Below are positions 21,928 to 31,867 of a stretch of 64,000 bases of DNA, piece by piece. The DNA lies in assembly GCA_026018925.1 (NCBI GenBank), contig JAKSZU010000012.1, forward strand, positions 42,385,218 through 42,449,217. The letters are read 5' to 3'. The stretch's first letter is position 1; each line of letters begins with the position of its first letter. The notes under the pieces were generated by a model that saw nothing but the letters and a program-made list of their open reading frames with translations, did not search any database and had not been told where the DNA came from. The stretch comes from Tupaia tana. Its lineage: Eukaryota; Chordata; Mammalia; Scandentia; Tupaiidae. The translations under genes were made by a program, and so were the position numbers.

Positions 21928-22117
21928 GGGACTGGCAGATGGCGTGGTGATTAAGGGCGCTAGACTCCCACATGACCGAATGCAGTTCAAGACCTGGACC
22001 TGGCAGCTTGCTTTCTCATTTTCTTTCTCTCTCTCTCTTTCTCTCACTCTGTCCCTCTCTGATCAAATAAAAATAAAAATAAATAAGTAAAGTTAGATAA
22101 AATAATTACTTTAAAAA
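21928..22117 (+). mobile_element. SINE-B, first of two at one target
   Basis: Short form, AAATA-rich tail. The flank ATAGGAAAATGA (21916-21927) matches ATAGGAGAATGA on its right (22118-22129), which is also the left flank of the next SINE. Confidence 0.88.
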
Positions 22118-22129
22118 ATAGGAGAATGA

Positions 22130-22400
22130 GGGACCAGCAGTTAGTGTAATGGCTATGACGCTGGACTCCCATGTAGTCGACCACGGTTCGTGTCCCGGAC
22201 TCGGTGGCTTAAAACTCATGCCGGTAGCGTGTGCATGCGTGCCCAAGATCCCGAAAAGAGAATGGAGGAGAAGGGATTGCGGTGTGGCCATCCCCTTTGG
22301 GGGTGATTTCTCGCTTTCTGTCTCTATGTCTCTCTCTCTCTGTCTGGTGAGTGCATGTGCCCTATAGCAAAAACCTCTCCCCCGCCAAAAAAAAAAAAAA
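22130..22400 (+). mobile_element. SINE-A, second at the same target
   Basis: Full-length A copy. ATAGGAGAATGA is found again at 22401-22412, the third copy of the target. Confidence 0.9.
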
Positions 22401-22521
22401 ATAGGAGAATGAATACATAAAATACAATGCATTCAAAAAACAGACTATTATACAGTCAGACAAAATAAATGAACTAAAGCTACATGCTTTAATATGGATA
22501 AATATCAAAAACATAAAGCTG

Positions 22522-22767
22522 GGGCCAGCAGGTGGCATCGTGGTTGAGGCACTGGATTCCCATATGGCCATGGCAGTTCGAGTCCCAGACTTGACAGCCT
22601 GAAACTCACATGTGTGCGTGTGTGCCCAAAATTCCAGGAGGAGAGTGGAGAAGGGATTGTGGTGTGGCCATCCCCCTACGGGGTTACTTCTCACTTTCCC
22701 TCTCACTGTGTCTATCTTTCTCTGGTGAGTGCACATACCCCATCACCAAAACCTAAAAAAAAAATTT
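22522..22767 (+). mobile_element. SINE-A (older variant)
   Basis: The head is GGGCCAGCAGGTGGCATCGT, and the long body and CACATACCCCATCACCAAAACC end are present. AAAACATAAAGCTG (22508-22521) and AAACATTAAGCTG to 22781 form the duplication. Confidence 0.88.
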
Positions 22768-22790
22768 AAAACATTAAGCTGAGTGGAGAG

Positions 22791-22986
22791 GGACCAGGAG
22801 GTGGCATGGTGGTTAAGGCACTGGACACTCCCACATGGCCAAACATGGTTCGAGTCCTGGACCTGGTGGCTTGCTTTCTCACTTTCTCTCTCTTTCTCTC
22901 TGGTCAAATTCAAATAAATAAGTAAATAAATAAAATAAAATAAAATAATTATTTTATAAAATAAATAAAAATTATTTTATAAAAGC
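22791..22986 (+). mobile_element. SINE-B at the target end of the previous SINE
   Basis: AGCTGAGTGGAGA (22778-22790) and AGCTGAGTGGAAA (22987-22999) flank it, overlapping the duplication of the preceding SINE-A by the shared AAGCTG. The tail is an AAATA/AAAT expansion. Confidence 0.88.
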
Positions 22987-23285
22987 AGCTGAGTGGAAAA
23001 GGCACATTGTTGAATGTATCGAAGAATGCCATTTCTATAAAATTGGAAAACGTTCAAGAAAATAGCCTGCATTGTTTGCGAGAGCATCCCCTGCAGTCCT
23101 GCCTGGGAAACACTAATGGAGGAGAGCACGTCCCCGGGAGGAGAGGGAAGGTGGATAGAGGGCGCCCAGGAGCTCCAAAGGAAGTCAGAGCTCAGCGTTT
23201 TTAGGTCAGGTGAGGTTTGTGGGTATTCATGATGTTTGCTACTTCTTTTCACATGCTTGAAATATTTCATTAGAAAATAATAGCC

Positions 23286-23530
23286 TTGGGGCCAGCAGAT
23301 GGCAGAGCGGTTATGACACTGGACTCCCACATGGCCAATCACAGTTTGAGTCTGGGACCCGGCAGCTTCAAACTCATGCCGGGCACTCATGTATGCGTGC
23401 CTGGAATCCTGGGGGGAAGGGATTGTTGCACGGCCATCCCCCTAGGAGGGTGATTTCTTGCTTTCTGTCTCTGTCTCTCTGGTGAACTCATGGGCTCTAT
23501 AGCAAAAATCTCACTCTAAAAAAGAAGATA
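23286..23530 (+). mobile_element. SINE-A, slightly shortened body
   Basis: Head GGGGCCAGCAGATGGCAGAG; the body lacks part of GAGGAGAATGGAGGAGAAGG. It follows the L1 3' end and is followed head to tail by two more SINE-A copies. Confidence 0.85.
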
Positions 23531-23806
23531 GAGGGACCAGCAGTTAGCGTAATGGCTATGTCACTGAACTCCCATGTAGCTGACAGCAGTTCGAATCCTG
23601 GACCCGGTGGCTTAAACTCATGCCAGGCGCGTGTGCATGCGTGCATGGCCAGGATCCCGAGAGGAGAATGGAGGAGAAGGGATAGCAGCGTGGCCATCCC
23701 CCTCTGGTGGGTGATTTCTCGCTTTCTGTATCTTTGTTTCTCTCTGTCTTTCTGGCAAGTGCACGTGCCCTATAGCAAAAACCTCTCCAAGAAAAAAAAA
23801 AAGAAA
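23531..23806 (+). mobile_element. SINE-A
   Basis: Full-length second member of a head-to-tail trio. A GCAT duplication makes GTGCATGCGTGCATGGCC in the body. The tail is A-rich with interspersed G. Confidence 0.88.
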
Positions 23807-23817
23807 ATAGAAAGAAA

Positions 23818-23989
23818 ATCATGTTGGACATGTGTGCATGCGTGCCCAAAATTCTGAGAGGAGAATGAAGGAGAAAGGATTACAGCGTGGCAATCATCCT
23901 GGGGGGGGGGGGGTGGTGATTTCTCACTTTCCCTCTCACTGTCTCCCCACCCCCATCCCAGCATGTTCCTTAAGGCAAAAACCTCTTAC
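23818..23989 (+). mobile_element. SINE-A, 5'-truncated
   Basis: Begins inside the body (GACATGTGTGCATGCG) and lacks the tRNA-like head, then runs through the palindrome with a 13-G run to ACCTCTTACCAG. Its tail is the purine tract that follows. Confidence 0.8.
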
Positions 23990-23990
23990 C

Positions 23991-24033
<43 letters not shown>

Positions 24034-24102
24034 AAAAGAAAGAAAGAAAGAAAGAAAGAAAGGAAGGAAGGAAGGAAGAAGGAAGGAAGGAAAAGAAAAG
24101 AA

Positions 24103-24166
<64 letters not shown>

Positions 24167-24173
24167 AAAGAAA
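23990..24173. repeat. GAAA/GGAA purine tract
   Basis: About 180 bp of almost pure purine: GAAA units, then GGAA and GAAAA variants, then GAAA again. It has grown from the A tail of the truncated SINE-A. Confidence 0.95.
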
Positions 24174-24258
24174 ACAATAGCCCAAAGGTGAAACAACCCA
24201 AACACCCATCAGTGGATGAATGGATAATCATGATCTGATTATATGAAAATGTACTCAA
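24174..24258 (+). mobile_element. L1 ORF2-end fragment
   Basis: CAATAGCCCAAAGGTGAAAC, AACCCAAACACCCATCAGTG and GATGAATGGATAATCATG follow the L1 end that precedes the AATGGAATATTAT block. Confidence 0.7.
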
Positions 24259-24263
24259 GATTT

Positions 24264-24491
24264 TTTTTCATTTTTAAAAAACTTAGTAATTTATTTCTTC
24301 ATGAGGGAACGAGAGACAGGCACCCACACCAGGGTCCTCACGCCTGATCCACCCGAGGCTCAGCCTGCCCCAGGTCATGGGAACACACACACCCAGCACA
24401 TTCAAGGAGGTCTCTGGACACAAACCCAGACCCTTCCCATGCAGGTCAGTCTTGCAGAGCCTTGTGTTACTGCCGCGCCACTGTCTGGCCC
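24264..24491 (-). mobile_element. SINE-C, antisense
   Basis: On the minus strand: GGCCAGACAGTGGCGCGG head, GACTGACCTGCATGGGAAGG, AGAGACCTCCTTGAATGTGC and a GAAATAAATTACTAAG end. CAAGATTT flanks it at 24256-24263 and 24493-24500. Confidence 0.85.
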
Positions 24492-24500
24492 CCAAGATTT

Positions 24501-24985
24501 GTTCTGATCAGGAATGGTGAGAAACACAGGCACACAAGTGATCGTCATGAAGAAAGAAGCCTATGCTCACTCTAGGAACAGGAGGACAGCGGGCTACGCA
24601 GGGCCACGGGGAAAATCACCCAGTGGTCGGGGGCAAGAAACAAGAGCATGGCCCAGAGCCTTTGCTGGGCTTTTCCTGAGAAGGAACTGGGGAAGCAGGG
24701 CAGATACACTGAGGTTATATCAGATAGTTTGAGTAACTCTGGTGGGTTCTGGGCTCTGAGGTTGGTCCCTAGTTGTCTGGTTCCTAGCCCTGGAGTGATT
24801 TAGGGCAGAGGGAAGGTTGGTGTGAGCGCTTGTGAGAGAGGAGATGCCTGGACTGTGGGCTCTACATTGCCTGGTCTGCCTGTCAAAGGGAGGCATTTGC
24901 TATTTTAGGACTCGCCAGCCCTGGGAGAGGCAGTCTTCCAAGGACCCAAATGTCAGAGCATGACAGCTACAGCAAATAAGAGAAC
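24501..24985. other. No gene seen
   Basis: Possibly part of an old repeat (GGGAGGCATTTGCTATTTTA, GGGAGAGGCAGTCTTCC), but I cannot name it. Confidence 0.3.
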
Positions 24986-25675
24986 AGCCAGTATGGCGGT
25001 ACACAGACGGTGGGATGTTATTCACTCTTTCAAAGGAAGGAAATGGGCCAGCCAGCTGGCATAGTGGTTAAGATGGCTCAATCCCACATGACAAACCGTT
25101 CAAGTCTCGGAACCTGTGGTTTGAAAAATATGCCAGGTGTATGTACCTGTGTGCCCAAAAATCCAAAGAGGAGAAACGAGGAGAAAAAGGGATTGCGGCC
25201 TGGTCATCCCCTTGGGAGGGGGTGCTTTCTCACTTTCTCTCTCTCTCTCTCTGTGTCTGGTCAGCACATGCGCCCTAGAGAAAATTAAAAAAAAATTAAA
25301 AAAAAGAAAGAAAGAAAACAAAACAATACAAAAGGAAGGAAATTCTGGCCCAGGTTACACAGGAAATGTGAAGACATTGTGCCAAGTGAGGTAAGCCAGT
25401 CACAAAAGGACAAACGCTTTGTGATTCCACTCACAGGAAGTACGTAGAGCAGTCAAACTCATAGACAGGAAGTAGAAGAGCATTTATTGGGGCTGCAGGG
25501 AAGGAGAAGTGGGAAATGAAAGTTTAATGGCAATCGAGTTTCAGTTTGTGATGATGAAGAAGTTCTGGAGATGATGGTGGTGATAGTTACCAAGGAGAAT
25601 ATGTTTAATGCCAACGGAAATAGTAAAATGGTAAATTTTGTGTTACGTATATTTTATTACAATTTTTAAAAATGC
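24986..25675 (+). mobile_element. L1 (L1MA/MB-like) 3' end
   Basis: AAGTGAGGTAAGCCAGTCAC, AAAAGGACAAACGCTTTGTG, GTAGAGCAGTCAAACTCATA, TTTCAGTTTGTGATGATGAA, GTTCTGGAGATGATGGTGGT and AATGGTAAATTTTGTGTTAC run in the well-known order of old mammalian L1 3' untranslated regions. SINE-A2 splits it near its start. Confidence 0.88.
25045..25330 (+). mobile_element. SINE-A2 with exact duplication
   Basis: Head GGGCCAGCCAGCTGGCATAG with CTCAATCCCACATGACAAAC. AAAGGAAGGAAAT flanks it at 25032-25044 and 25331-25343 within the L1 3' end. Confidence 0.9.
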
Positions 25676-25960
25676 CAAATATTAGAAGTCTCCTTTCATG
25701 TGCATAAAGGCAGGTGATTCTTTTTGACGATTTCCAGCTGAATCATCTACATATAACTATATTCTAGAATTACCAGATTTTTTAGACTATGTTAGATAAA
25801 AATACTTAAAACAACAACACAGACTTACGAAAGTTATTTCTCATCAGGTGACCATCTGATCCAGGGTCCTGGAAGCTGAGGCTGAAGTTTTTACACATTT
25901 TTCTTTTCTTTTCTTTTCTTTTTCAATAGGAGTAGCCTTTATTGTGTTTTAATTTTTATT
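25676..25960. other. No gene seen
   Basis: AT-rich; only a CTTTT run before the next SINE stands out. Confidence 0.4.
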
Positions 25961-25961
25961 T

Positions 25962-26208
25962 CTTTTTAGGTTTTTGCCATAGGGCATGAATGCTTGCCCG
26001 AGAGAGAGAAACAGAGAGATGGAAGGTGAGAAGTCATCCCCCAGCATAGAGGTCACACTGCCATCCCTTTTCCTCCACTTTCCTCTCAGGATCTTGGGCA
26101 CACACGCACATGAGCCTGGCATGATTTTCAAGCTGCCAGGTTCAGGATTCAAACTGTGGTCTGCCATGTGGGAGTCCAGGGCGTTATCCACCACATTACT
26201 GCTGGCCC
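25962..26208 (-). mobile_element. SINE-A, antisense
   Basis: GGTTTTTGCCATAGGGCATG at the tail side, CTCTCAGGATCTTGGGCACA in the body, and AACTGTGGTCTGCCATGTGG near the head. Confidence 0.82.
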
Positions 26209-28239
26209 CACGCCTTTTTCTTGACAGTGGGACAGCTGGGGTCCCAGGGGATAAGGCACCGTCCCTCTCTGTGTTCTGCGTTGGACGGGCAGGCGCAGAC
26301 ATGCACAGTGTAATGTGAGCCGACCTCACCCACACCGACCAGCACGTGGCAGGTCCCGCTGTACTCCAAGGAGTAGCGAGGTGGCCTCGGCGTGGCTGCA
26401 GTCCTCAGGGGACACAGGTAGATTGACCACGATGTATTCCAAAAAGGCAGAGTGTTAAGGACTCTAGGGACCACACAGAGCCCCAGGAAACACAGAGGAG
26501 AGAGACGGCACCTAAGGAGGGAGGGCTGGGTCAGTGCTCAGCGGGGGGACACGTGTGAAAGGGCCCCTGGGGGACGGATGCTAGCTCCAACAGTCAGCAG
26601 CGGGGACGCAGAGGCCTGCTAACTGGGTCACTTGGCACCCACACCGTCACGGAGCAGAAAAGCACACAGCCTGCTTTGTGAGGGCCACAGCCGTTAGAGC
26701 TGTTCAGGGCAGAGAACATCTCAGCAAGAGATTAAGCTGGACAACTTGGCAAGGGCGATGGCGAGCCAGAGAGCAAGCTCTCCTGGCAAGAAAGACCCAG
26801 CTAGAGTGGGAACATTTGAGGCTCAACACTCAGGTGTGGGAGGAAAGGGGGCTGGGAGCCCCATGGCAGACGAACTTGCAAAATCCCACAATAGATGCAA
26901 ACAGCAACTGTGGCCGTTGTTACGGGGTGTGTGGGGGGATACAAGTTCACAAGACAGAGTAGATGGGGCTTTGGGGTGGCCAGGGAGGATAGAGTCACCA
27001 GCCCTGAGGAAGTGACGCGTGCGTCAAGGCCTTCAGATGAGTAGAAATTAACCGAAGAGAGACAAGAGTGCTCCCAACACAAGAAACGGCACATGCCCTG
27101 GCCCGGAGGCAGGTTGGAGCCACAGAAAGATGTGGCTGGGACAGGGCAGGGGTTGGTGGAGACGTAAGGAGGGTCCTTAAATAAAAGATGCATTGTCATT
27201 TATCTGACTGGTTGTCCCAGGACTTCAGACACCAGCCAAACCCACCGACGCCCAGATGTGCATTTCTACCCGCCTCGCCCAGGCCCCAGGCTCACGCCAG
27301 GCAGTCTCCATTCCCACTGGACTATCTAGCGGCCACCTCGCACTGAGATCCCTGGTCTTCCCCATCTCAGTCACAGCAGGACCCTCCACCTGGCTGCAGC
27401 TACCCCGGGTGTCATCCTCCATTTCTCCCTTTTCTTCTCTCCTTGTCACTTGCTCAAGCTCCTAGAACCACTTTAACCAAATACCTGGAAAAGCCAGAAG
27501 TGTCCGGGTGTGTACGTCTGTCTGGGGCTGTCTTTCCCAATGACTGACAGATATTGACATGATGGAGCCTGGCTTCCTTGCTTCAAGGTGGGACGACTCT
27601 GTGATTTACTTTAGGCTCCACAGCAGCCTGTGTGACCAAGCCGGGGCTCAGATTTCACCCGAGATTGCACCTTGGTTTGCCTTTTTCCTTATCCTGCTTC
27701 CCCCCCAGTGAAGCAGGTTCACCCTGCACTGGCTACACTATGACTTGTCTAAGTCTGGTGAGACCAAGCACTCACACACAGCAGGTTAAGCGTAGCAACT
27801 TTATCACTCACAGGCAGGCAGCAAAGGACAACAGAAGCCTAGGATTTGCAGCGAGCTGATCTCAGGCTCTGGAAAGCTGACCAGGGTGGATGGAATATAT
27901 CTATGCACGCCCTATGTCACGCCACAGCTGAAGGACTTTGCTCTGGGTTTTATACTCAGGGGTACTGGACTTACTGAGCTAAAGTGCTGCAGAGTAGCTT
28001 GTTCTAGGAGTGACAATAATAGCCTGGGCTGTTCCAGATGCTTCCTCCTGTCCCAGGATGCTGCGTTCCCAACACATTCTACTGCTACTCTGGGTGGCTA
28101 AGACCCTCCAGGGACTCGTATGGCATCTCACTCTCCTTCCAGTTTATCCTGAGAGCACTTCCTTAAATCCTTTGCACATGTGTCCCCATCTCTTCTGTTA
28201 AGACCCTAACCCATCTATTACCAAATCCTAGGGTCCATC
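26209..28239. other. About 2 kb, no SINE and no gene recognised
   Basis: GC-moderate DNA. The piece around 27060-27180 (CATGCCCTGGCCCGGAGGCAG) recalls old dispersed repeats but cannot be assigned. No frame resembles a known protein. Confidence 0.4.
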
Positions 28240-28445
28240 TCTAAAATATTCTTGAATTTGTTCACTTCTCCCCATCTCTATGGCCACCACTGTAATGCAG
28301 AGAACCATCAGCTCACGGGCTAGTAACTGCCATGGCCTCCTGACTGGTGTCTCTAAATTCTCTATTGTGTTCCCATTCCCCTCCAAATTCTCCACCTGAA
28401 TCATGTCATCCCCTGGGGAAAGCCATCGCTCTTATTACAGGTCTG
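28240..28445 (+). mobile_element. L2 LINE fragment
   Basis: CCCCATCTCTATGGCCACCA, ACTGCCATGGCCTCCTGACT, GGTGTCTCTAAATTC and ATTCTCCACCTGAATCATGT match the L2 stretch just upstream of its 3' end. It is an ancient mammal-wide repeat. Confidence 0.65.
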
Positions 28446-28709
28446 CCTGGATAGTCTGCTTGGGCTCCTCTTGTACCTGTTCTGACAGGGCAAAGCTTAA
28501 TGTGGGTCACTGCAGTATTGCCTGGCACAGTGCCTGGAAGGGGTGAATTCAGTCCATACGATCCTTAGAGAAGGTCCCTTAAATCCTTCTAAAGCTGAGG
28601 GGGCCAAGGCTATATAATGATACAAGTGCAGAGTGGCCCAGCCACCATGCCCACTAACCTGGAGTCCATGACCCGCCCTGGCTAGTATCTGGTTGCAAGA
28701 GAAAGGTGG

Positions 28710-29225
28710 TGTGATGATAATTTTATGTGTCAACTTGACTGGGCCACAGGATGCCCAGAGGAGTGCCCAAATGTCTGGCTTACTCTTATTTCTGGGTTGT
28801 CTGTGAAGGTGTTTCCAGAAGAGATTAGCCTTTACACTGGTGGACTGATTAAAGCAGATGGCCCTCCCCAGTGTGGGTATCATCCAACCCATGGGGTCCT
28901 GAATAGACCGAAAAGGCAGAGGAAGTTTGCGTCCCTTTCACCTGACTGCTCGAGCTGAACGCCAGCCTCCTGCCCTCAGTGTTGCTCAGCGTCAGGCCTT
29001 CCGGCCCAGTCTAGAACCAGCACCAGCTCTCCAGCTCTCAGGCCTTCAAACTCCACGGGCTCACCTAGGTATCCAGCACACAGCAAATCATGAGACTCCT
29101 CAGCCACCAACATCTCGTGAACCAATTCCTTATACTCAATCTCTGATAGATGGACAGATAGACAGACAGATGATACGTAGATAGACAGATGTAGATAAAT
29201 GTAGACATAGATGTAGACATAGGTG
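28710..29225 (+). mobile_element. ERVL-type (MLT2-like) LTR, copy 1
   Basis: Starts TGTGATGATAATTTTATGTG and follows with TCAACTTGACTGGGCCACAG, GTGTTTCCAGAAGAGATTAG and the CCAATTCCTTATACTCAATC end, the order of ERVL LTRs of the MLT2 group. Its end has turned into a GATA-type simple repeat. It is an old fossil; no internal region adjoins it. Confidence 0.8.
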
Positions 29226-29231
29226 TAGGTA
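29147..29231. repeat. GATA/GACA simple repeat
   Basis: Runs of GATA, GACA and GTAGAT units between the two ERVL LTRs, probably grown from the AT-rich LTR end. Confidence 0.8.
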
Positions 29232-29757
29232 TCGTGATGGCTGACTTTAGGCATCAGCTTGATCAAATTAAGGAATATCCAGATAGCCAGGAAAGCAGTT
29301 TTTTCTGGGCGTATCTGTGACAGTGTTTCCAGAAGAGATTGCCATTTGAACCAGTGAATTGAGGAAGGAGGGCCCACCTTTACCCCATGTGGGCAGGCAC
29401 CATCCACTCTCTTGAAGCCAGGACACTCATAATCCCCTGCCCATGGACATCAAGACTCAAGGTTCTCCAGGTTTCAGACCCCACAGCTTACACCAGCAGC
29501 GCCCCCAGGTTCTCAGGCCTTCAGCCTCAGACAGAGTTACTCCATCGGTCTCCCTGTTCCTGATGCTTTCGGGCTCTGACTCGGCCCTGCTACTAGCACC
29601 TCCAGCTCTCCGATTTGCAGCCAGCCAGTGGAGCCTCCATAACCATGTGAGTCAATCCCCCTCAATCCCCCTAATAAATCCCCGTCATCTATTTATCTGC
29701 TTATCTATCATCTGTTGATCTCTTTTTGGCTTTGTTTCTCTAGAGAACTCCAGTACA
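29232..29757 (+). mobile_element. ERVL-type (MLT2-like) LTR, copy 2
   Basis: CGTGATGGCTGACTTTAGGC start, ACAGTGTTTCCAGAAGAGAT, GGAGCCTCCATAACCATGTG and the TTTGTTTCTCTAGAGAACTC end. It has the same orientation as the preceding LTR but a different sequence in the middle, so the two look like separate insertions of related families rather than a pair. Confidence 0.8.
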
Positions 29758-29929
29758 GATATAGATGATATACAGATAGGTGTAGATAAAGATAGAGATG
29801 AGATAAATATAGATCTTCCCTATTGATTCCATTTCTTTGAAGAACCCTGTCTAACGAAGAGGAGAATGTCCATGAGGCCCCTGCAATTACATGCACCATT
29901 TTGTCTGCATGTGCACCCCTGTGTTTTCT

Positions 29930-30255
29930 TCCTTCCTTCCTTCCTTCCTTCCTTCCTTCCTTCCTTCCTTCCTTTCTTTCTTTTTTTGGAGAAGTTTTTG
30001 CTATAGGGTACATGAACTCACCAGAAAGACAGAGAGAGACAGAGAGACAGAAAGTGAGAAATCACACCCCCCACCCCCACCTGGGAGGAATAGCCATGCT
30101 GCAATCTCTTCTCCTCCATTCTCCTCTCGGGATCTTGGGCACACATGCACATGCCCTGGGTGTGAGTTTAAGCCACCAGGTCCGGGACTCAAACCGCGTT
30201 CGACTACATGGGAGTCCAGTGACATAGCCATTACGCCAACTACTGATCTTCCCCC
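29930..30255 (-). mobile_element. SINE-A, antisense, with TTCC-repeat tail
   Basis: Minus-strand tail expanded into a TTCC microsatellite (29930-29972), then a full body and head. Flanked by CACCCCTGTGTTTTCT (29914-29929) and CACCCGTGTTTTCT (30256-30269). Confidence 0.9.
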
Positions 30256-30524
30256 CACCCGTGTTTTCTACTACCTAGGAGCTTTTGTTAGATCCTCAAA
30301 GGGCTCACACTCCTTCGGAGGAAATGGAAGCAATCCACACATGGCAGCGAGTCAAGAGAAAAGACCTATCATGTGTTGTCCAATACTGATCTTTAGATGG
30401 GGAAACTAGAATGTCAAGTGGTATGTGTTTTTTCCCCATGCATTTATTCCATTAGTTGAATATATGTTATTCATTCATTCAACTAAAATGTAATAATAAC
30501 TAAAAGAAGCCTGGTACTATGGTG

Positions 30525-30668
30525 TGTACTGCAGTTACAGTGGTTGGGCTCTGGGTTTAAATGCAAGCACTGATATTTATTTGCTGTGTGATCTTAGGCA
30601 GGTTGCTTAACCTCCCTGCACCTAGGGCTCTTCATTTGGAAAATGAGTTAATTTAAGCTTTCTTCAAA
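30525..30668 (+). mobile_element. MIR SINE
   Basis: TACAGTGGTTGGGCTCTGGG, GCTGTGTGATCTTAGGCAGG, TTGCTTAACCTCCCTGCACC and TCATTTGGAAAATGAG match the MIR core in order. It is a mammal-wide relic, unrelated to the lineage SINEs. Confidence 0.85.
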
Positions 30669-30683
30669 AGTGTTGGAAGAATG

Positions 30684-30896
30684 GGGGAACCAGCAGTTAG
30701 TGTAATGGCTATGTCGCTGGACTCCCATGTAGTCTACCACGGTTCGCGTCCCGGACCCGGTGGCTTAAAACTCACACCGGGTGCGTGTGCGTGCGTGCCC
30801 AAGATCCCGAGAGGAGAATGGAGGAGAAGGGATTGAGGCGTGACCATCCCCCCTGGGGGGCGATTTCTCGCTTTCTGTCTCTGTCTGGCGAGTGCA

Positions 30897-30943
<47 letters not shown>
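30684..30943 (+). mobile_element. SINE-A with AT-repeat tail
   Basis: Good head (box B GGTTCGCGTCC) and body. After GCGAGTGCACGC the usual end motif and A tail are replaced by an AT dinucleotide run at 30899-30943. Confidence 0.9.
30899..30943. repeat. AT dinucleotide run
   Basis: About 22 AT units at the 3' end of the SINE-A copy. Confidence 0.95.
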
Positions 30944-30947
<4 letters not shown>

Positions 30948-30972
30948 AAAGCTTGAAAAGGAAGTACTTTTA

Positions 30973-31152
30973 AAAAATATTTCTTCAATTTTATTGTTAT
31001 TATGATTGTTTTTTAAATTTGCTATAGGGCCTGTGCACTCACCACAGAGAGAAAGAGGAAGAAGGAGAAAGCAAGCTGCCAGGTGTGGGACTCAAACCAC
31101 AGTTAGCCATGTGGGAGTCCGGTGCCTAACCACCAAACACCTGCTGATCCCA
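30973..31152 (-). mobile_element. SINE-B, antisense
   Basis: Tail side ATTTGCTATAGGGCCTGTGC (an A-type end), yet the short B-type junction AGCAAGCTGCCAGG. GGAAGTACTTTTA flanks it exactly at 30960-30972 and 31153-31165. It mixes the A end with the B deletion. Confidence 0.88.
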
Positions 31153-31165
31153 GGAAGTACTTTTA

Positions 31166-31855
31166 CAATAAATAAATTTCTAGAGTTGTGGGAAATAAAA
31201 GAATAAAACTTACAACATTCTCAAGCATTTTCCTTTTCTTTAGCCATTTTGAGAATTTACCATCTGGGAAATTGGGGCATTATGGTAATATCATACTGCC
31301 TCCTGTGTTGCACAGGCTCCTATTCTCCCTTCAGTCATCCACAAGCTGGCCTAGCCAGTCTCTGGGTGCCCTTCTACAGTCTCACAATCAGGGGATCATT
31401 ACTAGAGACCTGGTTGGGGTCATGTGATTCGAGTCCACCGATTAAAGAATGGGGCCCAGGCGCCATCTTGAGTGAGGGAGTCATCCTTTTACTACGGCAA
31501 GAGGTGCCGGGGTGGTCAGAATTTACTGAGATTGGGTGGTTGCTTGAATAAGTCGTGGCACCTGGGTCTAATTTAAGAGTTGGAAAGTTCTTCAATTGTT
31601 CTGTATCTCCTCTGTTCATTTCCATGACAGTAATGTCACCAAAATTGAGGCCCTAAGGGAGCTTCCTTCCCAAATGTTGTTACTTCGCTGGAATTTCCCA
31701 GTCTCTTTGATATTTAACCAACACTCTCCCCTTGCTCTGCATTCTGAGCCCTCCAGCCTAGCTTTCACCCTAGTGTTATTACAATCCCAGGGCTGGTTGT
31801 ACACTAGTGAGCAACTGCCATCCAATTATAATCCCAAACTTGTCCTCCTCATGAG
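31166..31855. other. No gene seen
   Basis: Short frames on both strands, none recognised, no repeat family identified. Confidence 0.4.
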
Positions 31856-31867
31856 AAGACTGTTTTG

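Larger units (their letters stand above)
21891..23285 (+). mobile_element. L1 3'-end region with four SINEs
   Basis: Pieces between the SINEs (GAATGCCCATTGATAGGAAAA, TTCAAAAAACAGACTATTAT, TTTTCACATGCTTGAAATAT then TTCATTAGAAAAT) read as one L1 end. It carries two SINE pairs, each pair stacked at a single target. Confidence 0.65.

Noticed and set aside
23832-24258. Lys/Glu- and Phe/Leu/Ser-rich open frames up to 119 codons
   Set aside because: They are translations of the GAAA/GGAA repeat in different frames, not proteins.
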